Assembly: GCF_900055185.1 (NCBI RefSeq) | Contig: NZ_FIZX01000001.1 | Coordinates: forward strand, 682,001-746,000 | Direction of reading: 5' to 3' | DNA: 64,000 bases | Source: Grimontia celer | GTDB lineage: Bacteria; Pseudomonadota; Gammaproteobacteria; Enterobacterales; Vibrionaceae | Shown here: positions 27,278 to 35,074 of the stretch, in pieces | How positions within the stretch are numbered: the stretch's first letter is position 1 | Layout: every line of letters begins with the position of its first letter | Program-made: the position numbers and the translations under genes | Notes under the pieces: model-generated | Databases searched by the model: none | Seen by the model: only the letters and a program-made list of their open reading frames with translations | What the model was told of the DNA's origin: nothing

Positions 27278-27658
27278 TTATCCCACGTTGTTAAAGCCTA
27301 ATGGTTCTGCTTTGCCGTATGGGCAATGTCGGCAGCCGTTTCCACAACAGTTGCCACGGCGTAAATGGTACCAAGCTGAGAATACATAGAATCCACGTTC
27401 GATGGTGTAATCCAGTCCTTCCACTAATTCTTTCTGCTCGCGATAGGGCTTTGCCAGACGAATCAAATCATTGGTGCTGTATTCCTGATAGAGGGTTTCC
27501 AGCTTCTCGTTGATGCGTTTAGCCAGACAGGTTTTACACAGACACGAGAGGTTATCTTCGCCAGCAGGAGGAAGAATATTGGGATATTGCATGCACCAGC
27601 ATTGACCAGACTCAGCAGTGCATTCAAGCGCGTTTCCGCACTCAGGACATTGACTCAT
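27278..27658 (-). CDS. Cysteine-rich CWC / DUF5522 protein
   Basis: A 126-residue protein with two Cys-rich segments. An N-terminal CWC-like module (CPECGNALEC, CWCMQYP, CLCKTCLAKRI) and a C-terminal DUF5522 module (FYVFSAWYHLRRGNCCGNGC then RHCPYG) each look able to bind a metal. The function of both families is unknown. The ATG at 27658 is preferred to a GTG three codons upstream. The EIIB gene begins 72 bases downstream on the same strand; co-transcription is possible but probably accidental. Confidence 0.85.
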   Translation of the reverse strand: MSQCPECGNALECTAESGQCWCMQYPNILPPAGEDNLSCLCKTCLAKRINEKLETLYQEYSTNDLIRLAKPYREQKELVEGLDYTIERGFYVFSAWYHLRRGNCCGNGCRHCPYGKAEPLGFNNVG

Positions 27659-27778
27659 GCTTACCACGGATTCAAGAAATGAGTGGGAATTGTACCTGAA
27701 AGGACGCTGGCGATCCTTCCCCCCAATACTCTGCGATCAAATTCACTCTTTTTAAGAACTTATTTTACTGCAAAAAGA

Positions 27779-27797
27779 AATGATAATAATTTGCATT
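27779..27797. promoter_or_regulatory. Fur-box-like site before the ABC ATPase genes
   Basis: TGATAATaATTTGCA at 27781-27795 matches 12 of 14 positions of the 7-1-7 Fur consensus; the left arm is perfect. It lies about 30-45 bases before the first ABC gene, in a promoter position. This suggests iron-dependent repression; not proven. Confidence 0.5.
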
Positions 27798-27823
27798 CAA
27801 TATTGTTTTGGGAGTGAATCTAC

Positions 27824-28675
27824 ATGGCAAGTGAACACGCCTTTCATAGTGACCCTTTGTTAAGAGTTCGAGATCTTTGCGTTGACTACATCACGGATGA
27901 TGGTCATTTCCGTGCGGTGAAATCAGTCAGCTTTGATATTGGCCGAGGTGAAGTCTTCGGGTTGGCGGGGGAATCCGGCTGCGGGAAAAGTACCATCGCA
28001 TTTTCGGTGAACAATCTGCACAAGCCACCTGCGTACATTTCCGGCGGCGAAATCTGGCTGGAAGAGAGAAACCTACGCACGCTATCCAACAAAGAACTGG
28101 CAGCGGTTCGTTGGAGCGAGATAGCTATGGTATTCCAAAGTGCCATGAATTCCCTGAATCCTGTACTCACGATCGAAGAGCAATTCGTGGATGTGATTTG
28201 CCACCACAAAGGTTGGACGCGCGCTGAAGCAATTGATCGCGCCTACAAGATGTTGGACTTGGTGAATATTCCCCGTGACAGGTTGAGAGACTACCCGCAC
28301 CAGTTCAGTGGTGGCATGCGTCAGCGTTTGGTGATTGCGATTGCACTGAGCTTGAGTCCGAAACTTATCATCATGGACGAGCCCACCACTGCGCTGGATG
28401 TGGTGGTGCAACGCGAAATCCTTCAGCAGATTTTCACCCTCAAAGAAGAATTTGGCTTCTCTGTGCTTTTCATTACCCACGATCTGGCTTTGATGACCCA
28501 GCTGAGCGATCGCATTGCCATCATGCGTCACGGCGAAATAGTGGAAGTAAATACTTCAAAAGAAATTCGCCAGAACCCGCAACACGAATACACCCAGAAG
28601 CTTTGGGCCTCCTTCCCGAATATTCACGACCGCGAAGGTAGCAAAGCCAAATTTGAACAGGGGGCAACCGCATGA
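27824..28675 (+). CDS. Peptide/nickel-type ABC transporter ATPase (DppD/OppD-like)
   Basis: A 283-residue ATP-binding subunit. Walker A GESGCGKST, Q-loop VFQSAMNSLNP, signature FSGGMRQR, Walker B LIIMDEPTTALD and switch His in FITHDLALM are intact. The Q-loop and length place it in the oligopeptide/nickel/oligosaccharide importer group. GGGAG precedes the ATG. It overlaps the next ATPase by four bases (ATGA). No permease or binding-protein gene lies within 10 kb either side, so its partners must be elsewhere. The family also imports chitobiose or cello-oligosaccharides in vibrios, so the substrate is open; the Fur-like site hints at a metal chelate. Confidence 0.9.
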   Translation: MASEHAFHSDPLLRVRDLCVDYITDDGHFRAVKSVSFDIGRGEVFGLAGESGCGKSTIAFSVNNLHKPPAYISGGEIWLEERNLRTLSNKELAAVRWSEIAMVFQSAMNSLNPVLTIEEQFVDVICHHKGWTRAEAIDRAYKMLDLVNIPRDRLRDYPHQFSGGMRQRLVIAIALSLSPKLIIMDEPTTALDVVVQREILQQIFTLKEEFGFSVLFITHDLALMTQLSDRIAIMRHGEIVEVNTSKEIRQNPQHEYTQKLWASFPNIHDREGSKAKFEQGATA

Positions 28676-29604
28676 GCAAGCCAATTATTGAAGTTAAGAA
28701 CGTCTCAAAAACCTTCCTTGCAGGTGGCGGTTTCTCCAAGAAAGAACCCTTTGAAGCACTGCGCGGAATCAGCTTTGATCTTCACAAAGGGCGCGCATTA
28801 GCGTTGGTTGGAGAATCTGGTTGCGGGAAAAGTACCGTTGCGCGTCTCATTACCAAGGTACATGAGATGACGACGGGAGATATTCTCTTCAAAGGGCAGA
28901 GTATCGACACCATCAATTCGGGCAAAGCACTGCGCGAATATCGGAGCAATGTACAGATGGTCTTCCAAGACCCATTTGGTTCGCTCAATCCGGCTCACAC
29001 TATTGATCACCATATTGCTCGACCACTGAAAATCCACAACCAGGCCACGACCGAAGAGGAAGTGAAACAACGCCAACGCGAACTGATGGAACTGGTCGAG
29101 TTGGATCCGAATTGTCTCTCCAAGTTTCCTCATCAGCTAAGCGGTGGTCAGCGACAGCGCATCAATCTGGCGAGGGCTCTGGGTGTGGGTGCAGAAGTGA
29201 TTCTGGCGGATGAACCAACTTCTATGCTGGATGTTTCAATCCGTTTGGGCGTGCTGAACCTGATGCAGCGCATGAAAAAAGAGATGGGCATTGGCTTTCT
29301 CTACATCACTCATGACCTAGCGACAGCGCATTACATTGCAGAAGAAACAGCGGTGATGTATCGCGGACAAATCGTGGAGTGGGGCGATACGCAGGAGATT
29401 CTCTCCAACCCGCAACACCCATATACCAAGCTTCTGATTTCCGCTGTGCCAGATCCTGACCTGCCCTTTGCGGATCTTATCCATCAAACCGAAAACTACT
29501 CCCAGAACGCTGATGAGGTGCGTATTCTCAGCGCGAAACTGCAGCCTGAAATTCAGAAAGTCTCGGACAATCACTTTGTGCGTAATTGGGAGTCGGCGGC
29601 ATGA
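28672..29604 (+). CDS. Peptide/nickel-type ABC transporter ATPase (DppF/OppF-like)
   Basis: A 310-residue second ATPase of the heterodimer: Walker A GESGCGKST, Q-loop VFQDPFGSLNP, signature LSGGQRQR, Walker B VILADEPTSMLD, His in YITHDLATA. It has the F-type C-terminal NPQHPYTKLLISAVPDPD. It is coupled at its start to the first ATPase and at its end to the following hypothetical gene by overlapping ATGA signals. It powers import together with its partner through unlinked permeases. Confidence 0.9.
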   Translation: MSKPIIEVKNVSKTFLAGGGFSKKEPFEALRGISFDLHKGRALALVGESGCGKSTVARLITKVHEMTTGDILFKGQSIDTINSGKALREYRSNVQMVFQDPFGSLNPAHTIDHHIARPLKIHNQATTEEEVKQRQRELMELVELDPNCLSKFPHQLSGGQRQRINLARALGVGAEVILADEPTSMLDVSIRLGVLNLMQRMKKEMGIGFLYITHDLATAHYIAEETAVMYRGQIVEWGDTQEILSNPQHPYTKLLISAVPDPDLPFADLIHQTENYSQNADEVRILSAKLQPEIQKVSDNHFVRNWESAA

Positions 29605-30080
29605 GCCAGTCCAATGAACTGACGGTAGATGTCTGGCTGGGCGAAGTTCAGCGTTGGTATTGTAACCAGAACATCAATGAGATTTGCTGTTTGGAAGAAA
29701 TGGTGAAGCAAGCGCCCCCATCACTGTTTCTTCCATACATTGATGAGTCTAAGAGTCAGGCTATTGGTTACTGGTTGGATGCGTGTATGCGCATCCATCA
29801 TCATCTTAACGCTCAGGACAGTGTTGAAGGTGCTTACGCTTTCCTCCAATTCGCCTACAGCAAGATGCAGGAAATGGGCAGCAACATTAGGCACGATTTG
29901 AAAGTGAAGAAATGGTGCCTGCAACGGATGGATGCCTTAGTTGTGGTATTGCTTGAGTACTGCCAGTGCCAAGAGGGCGAGTACTGGCAAAGTGAAGCCA
30001 AAACCTTGATTGAAGCTCACGTGAGTTTCATGACCGCACAGAATCACTTAAACCTTTCCCAGGAAGTCGCAGCAGGATAG
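29601..30080 (+). CDS. Conserved-looking hypothetical, coupled to ABC ATPases
   Basis: A 159-residue, probably helical and cytoplasmic protein with no signal peptide or membrane segment and seven Cys scattered through it (EICCLEEM, EYCQCQEGEYW). I do not recognise a family. The ATG at 29601 overlaps the DppF-like stop, with GGGAG upstream, so it is translated with the transporter ATPases and likely works with them. A longer TTG-initiated reading is unlikely. Confidence 0.75.
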   Translation: MSQSNELTVDVWLGEVQRWYCNQNINEICCLEEMVKQAPPSLFLPYIDESKSQAIGYWLDACMRIHHHLNAQDSVEGAYAFLQFAYSKMQEMGSNIRHDLKVKKWCLQRMDALVVVLLEYCQCQEGEYWQSEAKTLIEAHVSFMTAQNHLNLSQEVAAG

Positions 30081-30416
30081 AACCTGCTGCAAGACTCATC
30101 AATTCTCTGTCTTTATTCCCATGCAGCATATTTCGTTAATGGCTCGTTAACAAAAACTTCAGAATCACTCAAATTCGAGACAAAGCTGAATTTAGATTCA
30201 CGATATATCTATTGCCAGTTGTGAGAGTACCCGAAATAAGTCGCTCGCTACTGGTTAATTTATAAGCTAATTCAACCACTTTCTCATTGAGTGAATGGAA
30301 TATCTCTCTTTGTGACTAATTATGCATAATTAGCTAGTGCAAATATTGCCAATTGCCAGTAAGTCAGACAAAAGAAAGGGTTTTCACGACTGCATAACTA
30401 AAGTCATGGAGGCAAT
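30081..30416. other. 336-bp intergenic region before the DAACS symporter
   Basis: Non-coding and AT-rich. It contains one perfect 18-bp palindrome (30316-30333). No terminator for the ABC operon and no RNA gene was recognised. Confidence 0.55.
30316..30333. promoter_or_regulatory. Perfect 18-bp palindrome, probable operator
   Basis: CTAATTATGCATAATTAG is fully self-complementary and sits about 84 bases upstream of the symporter ATG. It does not match CRP, Fur, ArgR or LacI consensus sites well. Dimer-binding regulator unknown. Confidence 0.5.
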
Positions 30417-31766
30417 ATGGTAGACGCTGCATCAAACGGTGATGGCAAGATGAGCCTAACCGCGAAGGTAATTGTCGGCTTGGTAGCCGGTATTATCCTT
30501 GGACTCGCAATTAACATTCTGGGCTTAAACCCAGCAGGTGGATTTGTTGACACCTATATCACGAACGGTTTGTTCCATGTTGTGGGCAAAATGTTTGTTA
30601 ACGCGTTGAAAATGATGGTTGTTCCGCTGGTACTCTTCTCGCTAATTTGCGGGGTTTGCGGGATTGGTGACATTAAAACGCTTGGTCGAGTAGGCTCTAA
30701 GTCTTTCGGTCTTTACATTCTGACGACCGCCGTAGCAATCGCAGTGGCAATTACTATCGCGTCAATCAGTGGTATTGGTTCTGGCATGCAAATGGCAGCC
30801 GATACTGCGTTTTCGGGCCGTGAAGCGCCGCCACTTTCTCAAGTGCTTATCGACATCATCCCTAACAACCCAGTGAATGCGCTTTCCGAAGGCGAGATGC
30901 TGCAAATCATCTTCTTCGCCATCCTGATGGGTGTGTGTATTTTGATGGTGGGTAAAGAAGCGAAGAAAGTCGTTGAGCTTGTGGAAGTGCTGAACGAAAT
31001 CATGATGAAGATGGTTACCCTCATCATGGAAATCGCACCTTACGCGGTATTCTGTCTGATCGCCAAAGCCATGGCCAACCTCGGCTTGGGACTCTTCGTC
31101 GAGTTGATTGGCTATGTGGTTGTGCTGATTGGCATCCTGCTGGTTCACCTCTTTGTGGTTATCCCAACCATTTTGAAAGTGTTCTCAGGCCTGAACATCG
31201 TGACCTTCATGAAGAAGGCTCGCAATATGCAGGTATTCGCTTTCAGTACTGCAAGCTCGAACGCGACTATTCCGGTCACCCTGCGTACCGTAACTGAGCG
31301 TATGGGCGTGAAGAACTCTGTGGGTTCATTCACCGTTCCGTTTGGTGCAACCATCAATATGGATGGTACAGCGATCATGCAGGGTGTGGCGACGGTATTT
31401 ATCGCCAACATCTACGGCATTGACTTGGGCGTGGGTGGCTTCCTGACCGTGATTCTGATGGCTGTTCTGGCTTCTATCGGTACTGCTGGTGTGCCGGGTG
31501 TTGGCCTGATCATGCTGTCGATGGTATTCGCACAGGTTGGTCTGCCGCTTGAAGGTATCGGTCTTATTCTGGGTGTTGACCGTCTGTTGGATATGGTTCG
31601 TACCGCGGTTAACGTCACCGGTGATGCGGCAGTCAGCTGTATCGTTGCGAAAAGCGAAGGCAAGCTGGATGAGTCAGTCTTCAACGATCCAAACGCTGGT
31701 GTTGTTACGCATGTGGAAATTGACCACGATGCGGAAAAAGAACTGGCAGATATAGCGAAAGGCTAA
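30417..31766 (+). CDS. Dicarboxylate/amino acid:cation symporter (DAACS family)
   Basis: A 449-residue inner-membrane symporter importing a dicarboxylate or acidic/neutral amino acid with Na+ or H+. Family signatures: the first hairpin FSTASSNATIPVT (where most members have SSSAT), the NMDGTAI motif of TM7, the second hairpin IGTAGVPGVG and TM8 GVDRLLDMVRTAVNVTGDA. The last is the substrate-binding stretch and has an Arg in place for an acidic side chain, suggesting glutamate, aspartate or a C4-acid. GGAGG precedes the ATG; it is monocistronic with its own terminator. Confidence 0.93.
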   Translation: MVDAASNGDGKMSLTAKVIVGLVAGIILGLAINILGLNPAGGFVDTYITNGLFHVVGKMFVNALKMMVVPLVLFSLICGVCGIGDIKTLGRVGSKSFGLYILTTAVAIAVAITIASISGIGSGMQMAADTAFSGREAPPLSQVLIDIIPNNPVNALSEGEMLQIIFFAILMGVCILMVGKEAKKVVELVEVLNEIMMKMVTLIMEIAPYAVFCLIAKAMANLGLGLFVELIGYVVVLIGILLVHLFVVIPTILKVFSGLNIVTFMKKARNMQVFAFSTASSNATIPVTLRTVTERMGVKNSVGSFTVPFGATINMDGTAIMQGVATVFIANIYGIDLGVGGFLTVILMAVLASIGTAGVPGVGLIMLSMVFAQVGLPLEGIGLILGVDRLLDMVRTAVNVTGDAAVSCIVAKSEGKLDESVFNDPNAGVVTHVEIDHDAEKELADIAKG

Positions 31767-31782
31767 TCTTCCTGTTTGATGA

Positions 31783-31809
31783 AAAGAGCGCCTTAGGGCG
31801 CTCTTTTTT
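31783..31809 (+). terminator. Terminator of the symporter gene
   Basis: A 9-bp stem AAGAGCGCC / GGCGCTCTT with a 4-base loop and a run of T residues, 17 bases after the stop. Confidence 0.95.
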
Positions 31810-31828
31810 GTGGCGGGCTGTTGGTGAG

Positions 31829-33214
31829 TTATCTGCTGAGTTTAGGAACCAACCAAGATAACAACACAGCTAATAAGGCAAACCCCAGTGTGGTTGCAGC
31901 AAGAATTTCGATGCTTGAGTTGGACACATGCCCAACGCCGCCAATCAACCCGGCAATTATCGCGACACTGACCAATGCCCAAATGAAACCCTTCTTACCT
32001 AAAGGTGTATCAATAGCCGGGATTTTCTTTTTGGTCAGGAACAGCATCACAGCGAAAGTCAGTGAAAAAGCCGCACAGTAGAGAAAAGTTGGCTGGATCT
32101 GGGTGGCGGCAAGCGGAAGGGCGACAACGCCAATCAGTGCCCATAATATCGGAGAAATAACTTTGCTCTTACGTTGGGTCAAAGCGTGTGAAACTGACAC
32201 CACCAATGTACCAATCACGGCTCCGGCCAGCACGTCGGTAACATAATGGACACCAAGATAAACACGGCTTAATGCCACCAATACCGACGGTATTAACCAA
32301 ATAGCGAGATATCCCTTACCTGCTTCTTTCAACCACAGGTAAACCAGTCCCCATACTGCGAAGGCTGTGGCTGTATGGCCACTCGGGAAAGCGAAACCTG
32401 AAGCGCCTGTAAGCTGAAGATCTGGGAACAGATAAAAGGGTCTGGGAACAGCAAAATACAGCTTTGCGAAGCTGACAATCAAGGTGACAGCGACGGTTGT
32501 AAACATCAATTGAGAAACCCGTTTTACGCCGCCAGATGCCATTGCAATTGGGATAAGCAAGAAGAACAATACGCCGCTTCCCATTGCCGAGGACGCTGTA
32601 AGCAGTCCACCAAAAATGGAAGGTATTGTTTTGATGATTTGTTGGAAAGTTTGGTTAATCGATGCATTCCACACATTGAACTCAGCACTCATGTGACTGA
32701 ACTCTTCGAAGTGGGAGGTTTCACTAGGTGTAGCAGTTTCCAGCCAGGTTGGGATCATTCTTACCTGATCGGGGAATCGGACTTCTTTTATGTCTACTAA
32801 GCTTGGTTTCATCATGGAAACGTTGCGAACTTCCCGGCCAAAATGCTCAGCTTGCCAACTGGCCACCATGGCATTGCCATCTTCCTTATTATGGATAGCA
32901 ATTGGGGATAGGGCGCGACAATCAAACAAAACGGCTCTATCTAATCGTGCAAACTCTTTGACCACTTCAACTGCAATACCCGTCTCTTCGAGGGTTTCGC
33001 GGATCGCAGCATCAGCGGGATTATCGCTATCTACAAAGCCGCCCGGTATTGAAATTCGGTTGTTCAGAATATCCCGGGTGACTAACACGCGGCCTTGATC
33101 ATCTGAGACTAAACAGGCAGCGCCTCTGATGGTTTCCGGTTGTTCGGTAGCAAATGTAGGTGAAAGGGCAAAAAAGCAAAGAAAGAAGGTGAGCAGTTTT
33201 CTTGTCATCGTCAT
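31829..33214 (-). CDS. Secreted Nudix domain fused to PAP2 membrane phosphatase
   Basis: A 461-residue protein. It has a signal peptide (MTMTRKLLTFFLCFFALSPT, cleavage after FATE-like), a Nudix domain at about 28-150 with box GGFVDSDNPADAAIRETLEE, a linker, then about ten membrane helices with a PAP2 phosphatase (KLYFAVPRP, FPSGHTATAF, SRVYLGVHYVTD). All three PAP2 motifs are intact. In the Nudix box the usual E of GX5E is Asn, but REXXEEXG is kept. The topology puts both active sites in the periplasm, odd for a Nudix enzyme. Possible roles are undecaprenyl pyrophosphate or nucleotide-linked lipid hydrolysis. Confidence 0.9.
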   Translation of the reverse strand: MTMTRKLLTFFLCFFALSPTFATEQPETIRGAACLVSDDQGRVLVTRDILNNRISIPGGFVDSDNPADAAIRETLEETGIAVEVVKEFARLDRAVLFDCRALSPIAIHNKEDGNAMVASWQAEHFGREVRNVSMMKPSLVDIKEVRFPDQVRMIPTWLETATPSETSHFEEFSHMSAEFNVWNASINQTFQQIIKTIPSIFGGLLTASSAMGSGVLFFLLIPIAMASGGVKRVSQLMFTTVAVTLIVSFAKLYFAVPRPFYLFPDLQLTGASGFAFPSGHTATAFAVWGLVYLWLKEAGKGYLAIWLIPSVLVALSRVYLGVHYVTDVLAGAVIGTLVVSVSHALTQRKSKVISPILWALIGVVALPLAATQIQPTFLYCAAFSLTFAVMLFLTKKKIPAIDTPLGKKGFIWALVSVAIIAGLIGGVGHVSNSSIEILAATTLGFALLAVLLSWLVPKLSR

Positions 33215-33400
33215 GTTCGAATTGTTTTAGATAATGGGCATTCTAGCAGTCGCTGACATTCAGGGTACGAGAAAGTTTAAAATTCGTTTTGAAGGTTAAT
33301 TTCCCATTTTTAAGATGTTGGGTTTTCTGATGTCAAGCAAGAAAATGCATACTTCCTGGTGGCTTTTTGAGCATTTGAATTAAAACATGCAAAAAGGGGG

Positions 33401-33429
33401 TTTACAGCCTTCCGAGACCTCGCTAATAT
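33401..33429 (+). promoter_or_regulatory. Promoter of tRNA-Ser copy 1
   Basis: -35 TTTACA (33401-33406), a 17-base spacer and -10 TAATAT (33424-33429), followed by a GC-rich discriminator (CGCCGC) typical of stringently controlled stable RNA promoters. An almost identical promoter precedes copy 2. Confidence 0.85.
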
Positions 33430-33442
33430 TCGCCGCACTTAC

Positions 33443-33533
33443 GGAGAGATGGCTGAGTGGTTGAAAGCACCGGTCTTGAAAACCGGCATACGTTAATAGC
33501 GTATCTAGGGTTCAAATCCCTATCTCTCCGCCA
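33443..33533 (+). tRNA. tRNA-Ser(UGA), copy 1
   Basis: 91 bases including encoded CCA. Acceptor GGAGAGA pairs with TCTCTCC; the anticodon loop is CTTGAAA with anticodon TGA; a long class II variable arm and the T-loop GGTTCAAATCC are present. Identical to copy 2 at 41356-41446. Confidence 0.97.
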
Positions 33534-33575
33534 CATTCTGGAAGTTGGGCTGCAAAGCCGGATTTCACAAGAATT

Positions 33576-33652
33576 GGAGCGGTAGTTCAGTTGGTTAGAA
33601 TACCGGCCTGTCACGCCGGGGGTCGCGGGTTCGAGTCCCGTCCGCTCCGCCA
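33576..33652 (+). tRNA. tRNA-Asp(GUC)
   Basis: 77 bases with encoded CCA. Acceptor GGAGCGG / CCGCTCC, anticodon loop CTGTCAC (anticodon GTC), T-loop GGTTCGAGTCC. It is probably co-transcribed with the tRNA-Ser 43 bases upstream. Confidence 0.97.
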
Positions 33653-33660
33653 ACGATTTA

Positions 33661-33690
33661 AGCCTCAGTCGAAAGACTGGGGCTTTTTTC
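33661..33690 (+). terminator. Terminator of the tRNA-Ser/tRNA-Asp unit
   Basis: A 10-base stem AGCCTCAGTC / GACTGGGGCT (one G-T pair) with a GAAA tetraloop and six T residues. Confidence 0.95.
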
Positions 33691-33743
33691 TTATTCGCGC
33701 CCCAAAAAGTGCTGCGCACTTTGGGCCGCGTCCGGGAGCCCGG

Positions 33744-33807
33744 CGCGTTGAATCCCGTCCGTTCCGCCAATACAACGAAGCCTCGACAGAAATGTCGGGG
33801 CTTTTTT
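33744..33807 (+). repeat. Decayed copy of tRNA-Asp 3' end plus terminator
   Basis: GTTGAATCCCGTCCGTTCCG followed by CCA reproduces the T-arm and acceptor 3' half of tRNA-Asp with a few changes. It is followed, like the real gene, by a terminator hairpin with a GAAA loop (CCTCGACA GAAA TGTCGGGG, then T6). The offset from the genuine tRNA is 117 bases, so this is a tandem duplication of the tail. No 5' half is present, so no functional tRNA. Confidence 0.8.
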
Positions 33808-33992
33808 GTGCTTCAAAATCCCCCTCACTTTACCTTTTTCGGAACTTTTCACATCAAATCGCTGCCTGAATAACAAGGTAAGCGACACATGTCGTTACAC
33901 AGGATGAGGTATCCAACCTTTACATCTCGTGGCTGTCAGGGAACAATTCAACAAAGCCTGAAAAATAACATGGCGCTTTAAACTGGAAGATT

Positions 33993-34688
33993 ATGAGTAA
34001 TACCGAAACCAAAAAGCCGAACGCACTATTCGAAATTGTCTTTAACGTATTTTTGCCTTCATTTATTTTGATGAAGTTCAGCGGTGAGGAGCATCTTGGC
34101 ACCGTAATGGCGCTGGTTGTGGCGTTAGCCTTCCCAGTAGCTTACGGTGGTTTGGAACTTGTTCGAAGCAAAAAGCTGAACCTGATTGCGGCACTGGGCT
34201 TTGTCAGTGTGTTGCTGACAGGCGGGATTGGTCTGCTTGAGCTGGATACCCAATGGTTGGCGATAAAAGAAGCCTTGATCCCTGGTGTGATTGGTCTGGC
34301 GGTCTTGATTTCCACTTTCACGCCTTATCCCATCGTAAAGAAAATGATCTTCAACGACACTCTCCTCAATCTCGAGCTTATCAAAGAGCGTCTGGCGGAA
34401 ACAAACAATACACAGTCATTTGAGCGTTGTCTTACGGTATCTAACTATCTGTTTGCCAGTACTTTTGTTTTCTCGTCTGCAATGAACTATTTCCTCGCGA
34501 CTTGGATTGTGACCAGCCCAGCGGGCACAGTGGCATTCAATGAAGAGTTAGGCAAAATGACACTCTACAGCTACCCAATGATTGCGATTCCAAGCACATT
34601 GATGATGCTGGGTATCTTCTACTATGTATGGCGTCAGGTGCGAGCGATGACGTCACTGGAAACTGAGCAAATCTTTCATATGAAGTGA
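33993..34688 (+). CDS. VC0807-family membrane protein
   Basis: A 231-residue integral membrane protein with about six hydrophobic helices and a charged cytoplasmic loop (LLNLELIKERLAETNNTQSF). It resembles the uncharacterised VC0807 family, sometimes loosely called transporter-like; no function is known. A terminator follows. It lies between tRNA-Asp remnants and the nucleoside transporter gene and is transcribed alone. Confidence 0.8.
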   Translation: MSNTETKKPNALFEIVFNVFLPSFILMKFSGEEHLGTVMALVVALAFPVAYGGLELVRSKKLNLIAALGFVSVLLTGGIGLLELDTQWLAIKEALIPGVIGLAVLISTFTPYPIVKKMIFNDTLLNLELIKERLAETNNTQSFERCLTVSNYLFASTFVFSSAMNYFLATWIVTSPAGTVAFNEELGKMTLYSYPMIAIPSTLMMLGIFYYVWRQVRAMTSLETEQIFHMK

Positions 34689-34711
34689 GTTCAGCTTAAA
34701 TATACATCGAC

Positions 34712-34744
34712 AAGCCCGGCATTCTCGTCGGGCTTTCTCTTTTT
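34712..34744 (+). terminator. Terminator after the VC0807-family gene
   Basis: A 7-bp stem AAGCCCG / CGGGCTT with a 10-base loop, followed by TCTCTTTTT. Confidence 0.85.
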
Positions 34745-34794
34745 CGCTTTATCCAAATCAGCCTGTTTTGCCATCAAACTGTGAAATTTAACAA

Positions 34795-34833
34795 AAGTGA
34801 TCATTGTCACATACGGTTTGGCTTTGCTATATT
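34795..34833 (+). promoter_or_regulatory. CRP-like site and promoter of the nucleoside transporter
   Basis: AGTGAtcattgTCACA (34796-34811) matches the CRP consensus with one mismatch. It overlaps a -35 TTGTCA (34804-34809), 18 bases before a -10 TATATT (34828-34833). Activation by CRP would fit a nucleoside-uptake gene. The implied 5' leader is over 230 bases. Confidence 0.6.
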
Positions 34834-35074
34834 CCCCGCCCGGTTAAAGCGAGTGCTTTTCGTTAACGATTAGCGTGAATAACCAAGCTTTCAATCGGCT
34901 GCAAAATGGAAACTTGCCCCAAGGAACTGGGCCCAGCGTAACTGTGAGCATTTACGGGCCTTTGATATTCGCCTTTGGGTAAGACAGCATCTGTAGCCTC
35001 CTGCCATGTTGCCTTTGTCTGCGCGCGTCTAATCAAAACCCGCCAAAATCCAGATACATAAGCAAGGTAACATA

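Noticed and set aside
33423-33888. Reverse-strand and plus-strand frames across the tRNA-Ser/tRNA-Asp region
   Set aside because: They translate tRNA genes, terminators and tail repeats; such frames are a common annotation artefact.
34840-35074. A known riboswitch (purine, TPP, cobalamin, preQ1) in the nucleoside transporter leader
   Set aside because: None of the conserved core sequences of these classes could be found by eye.
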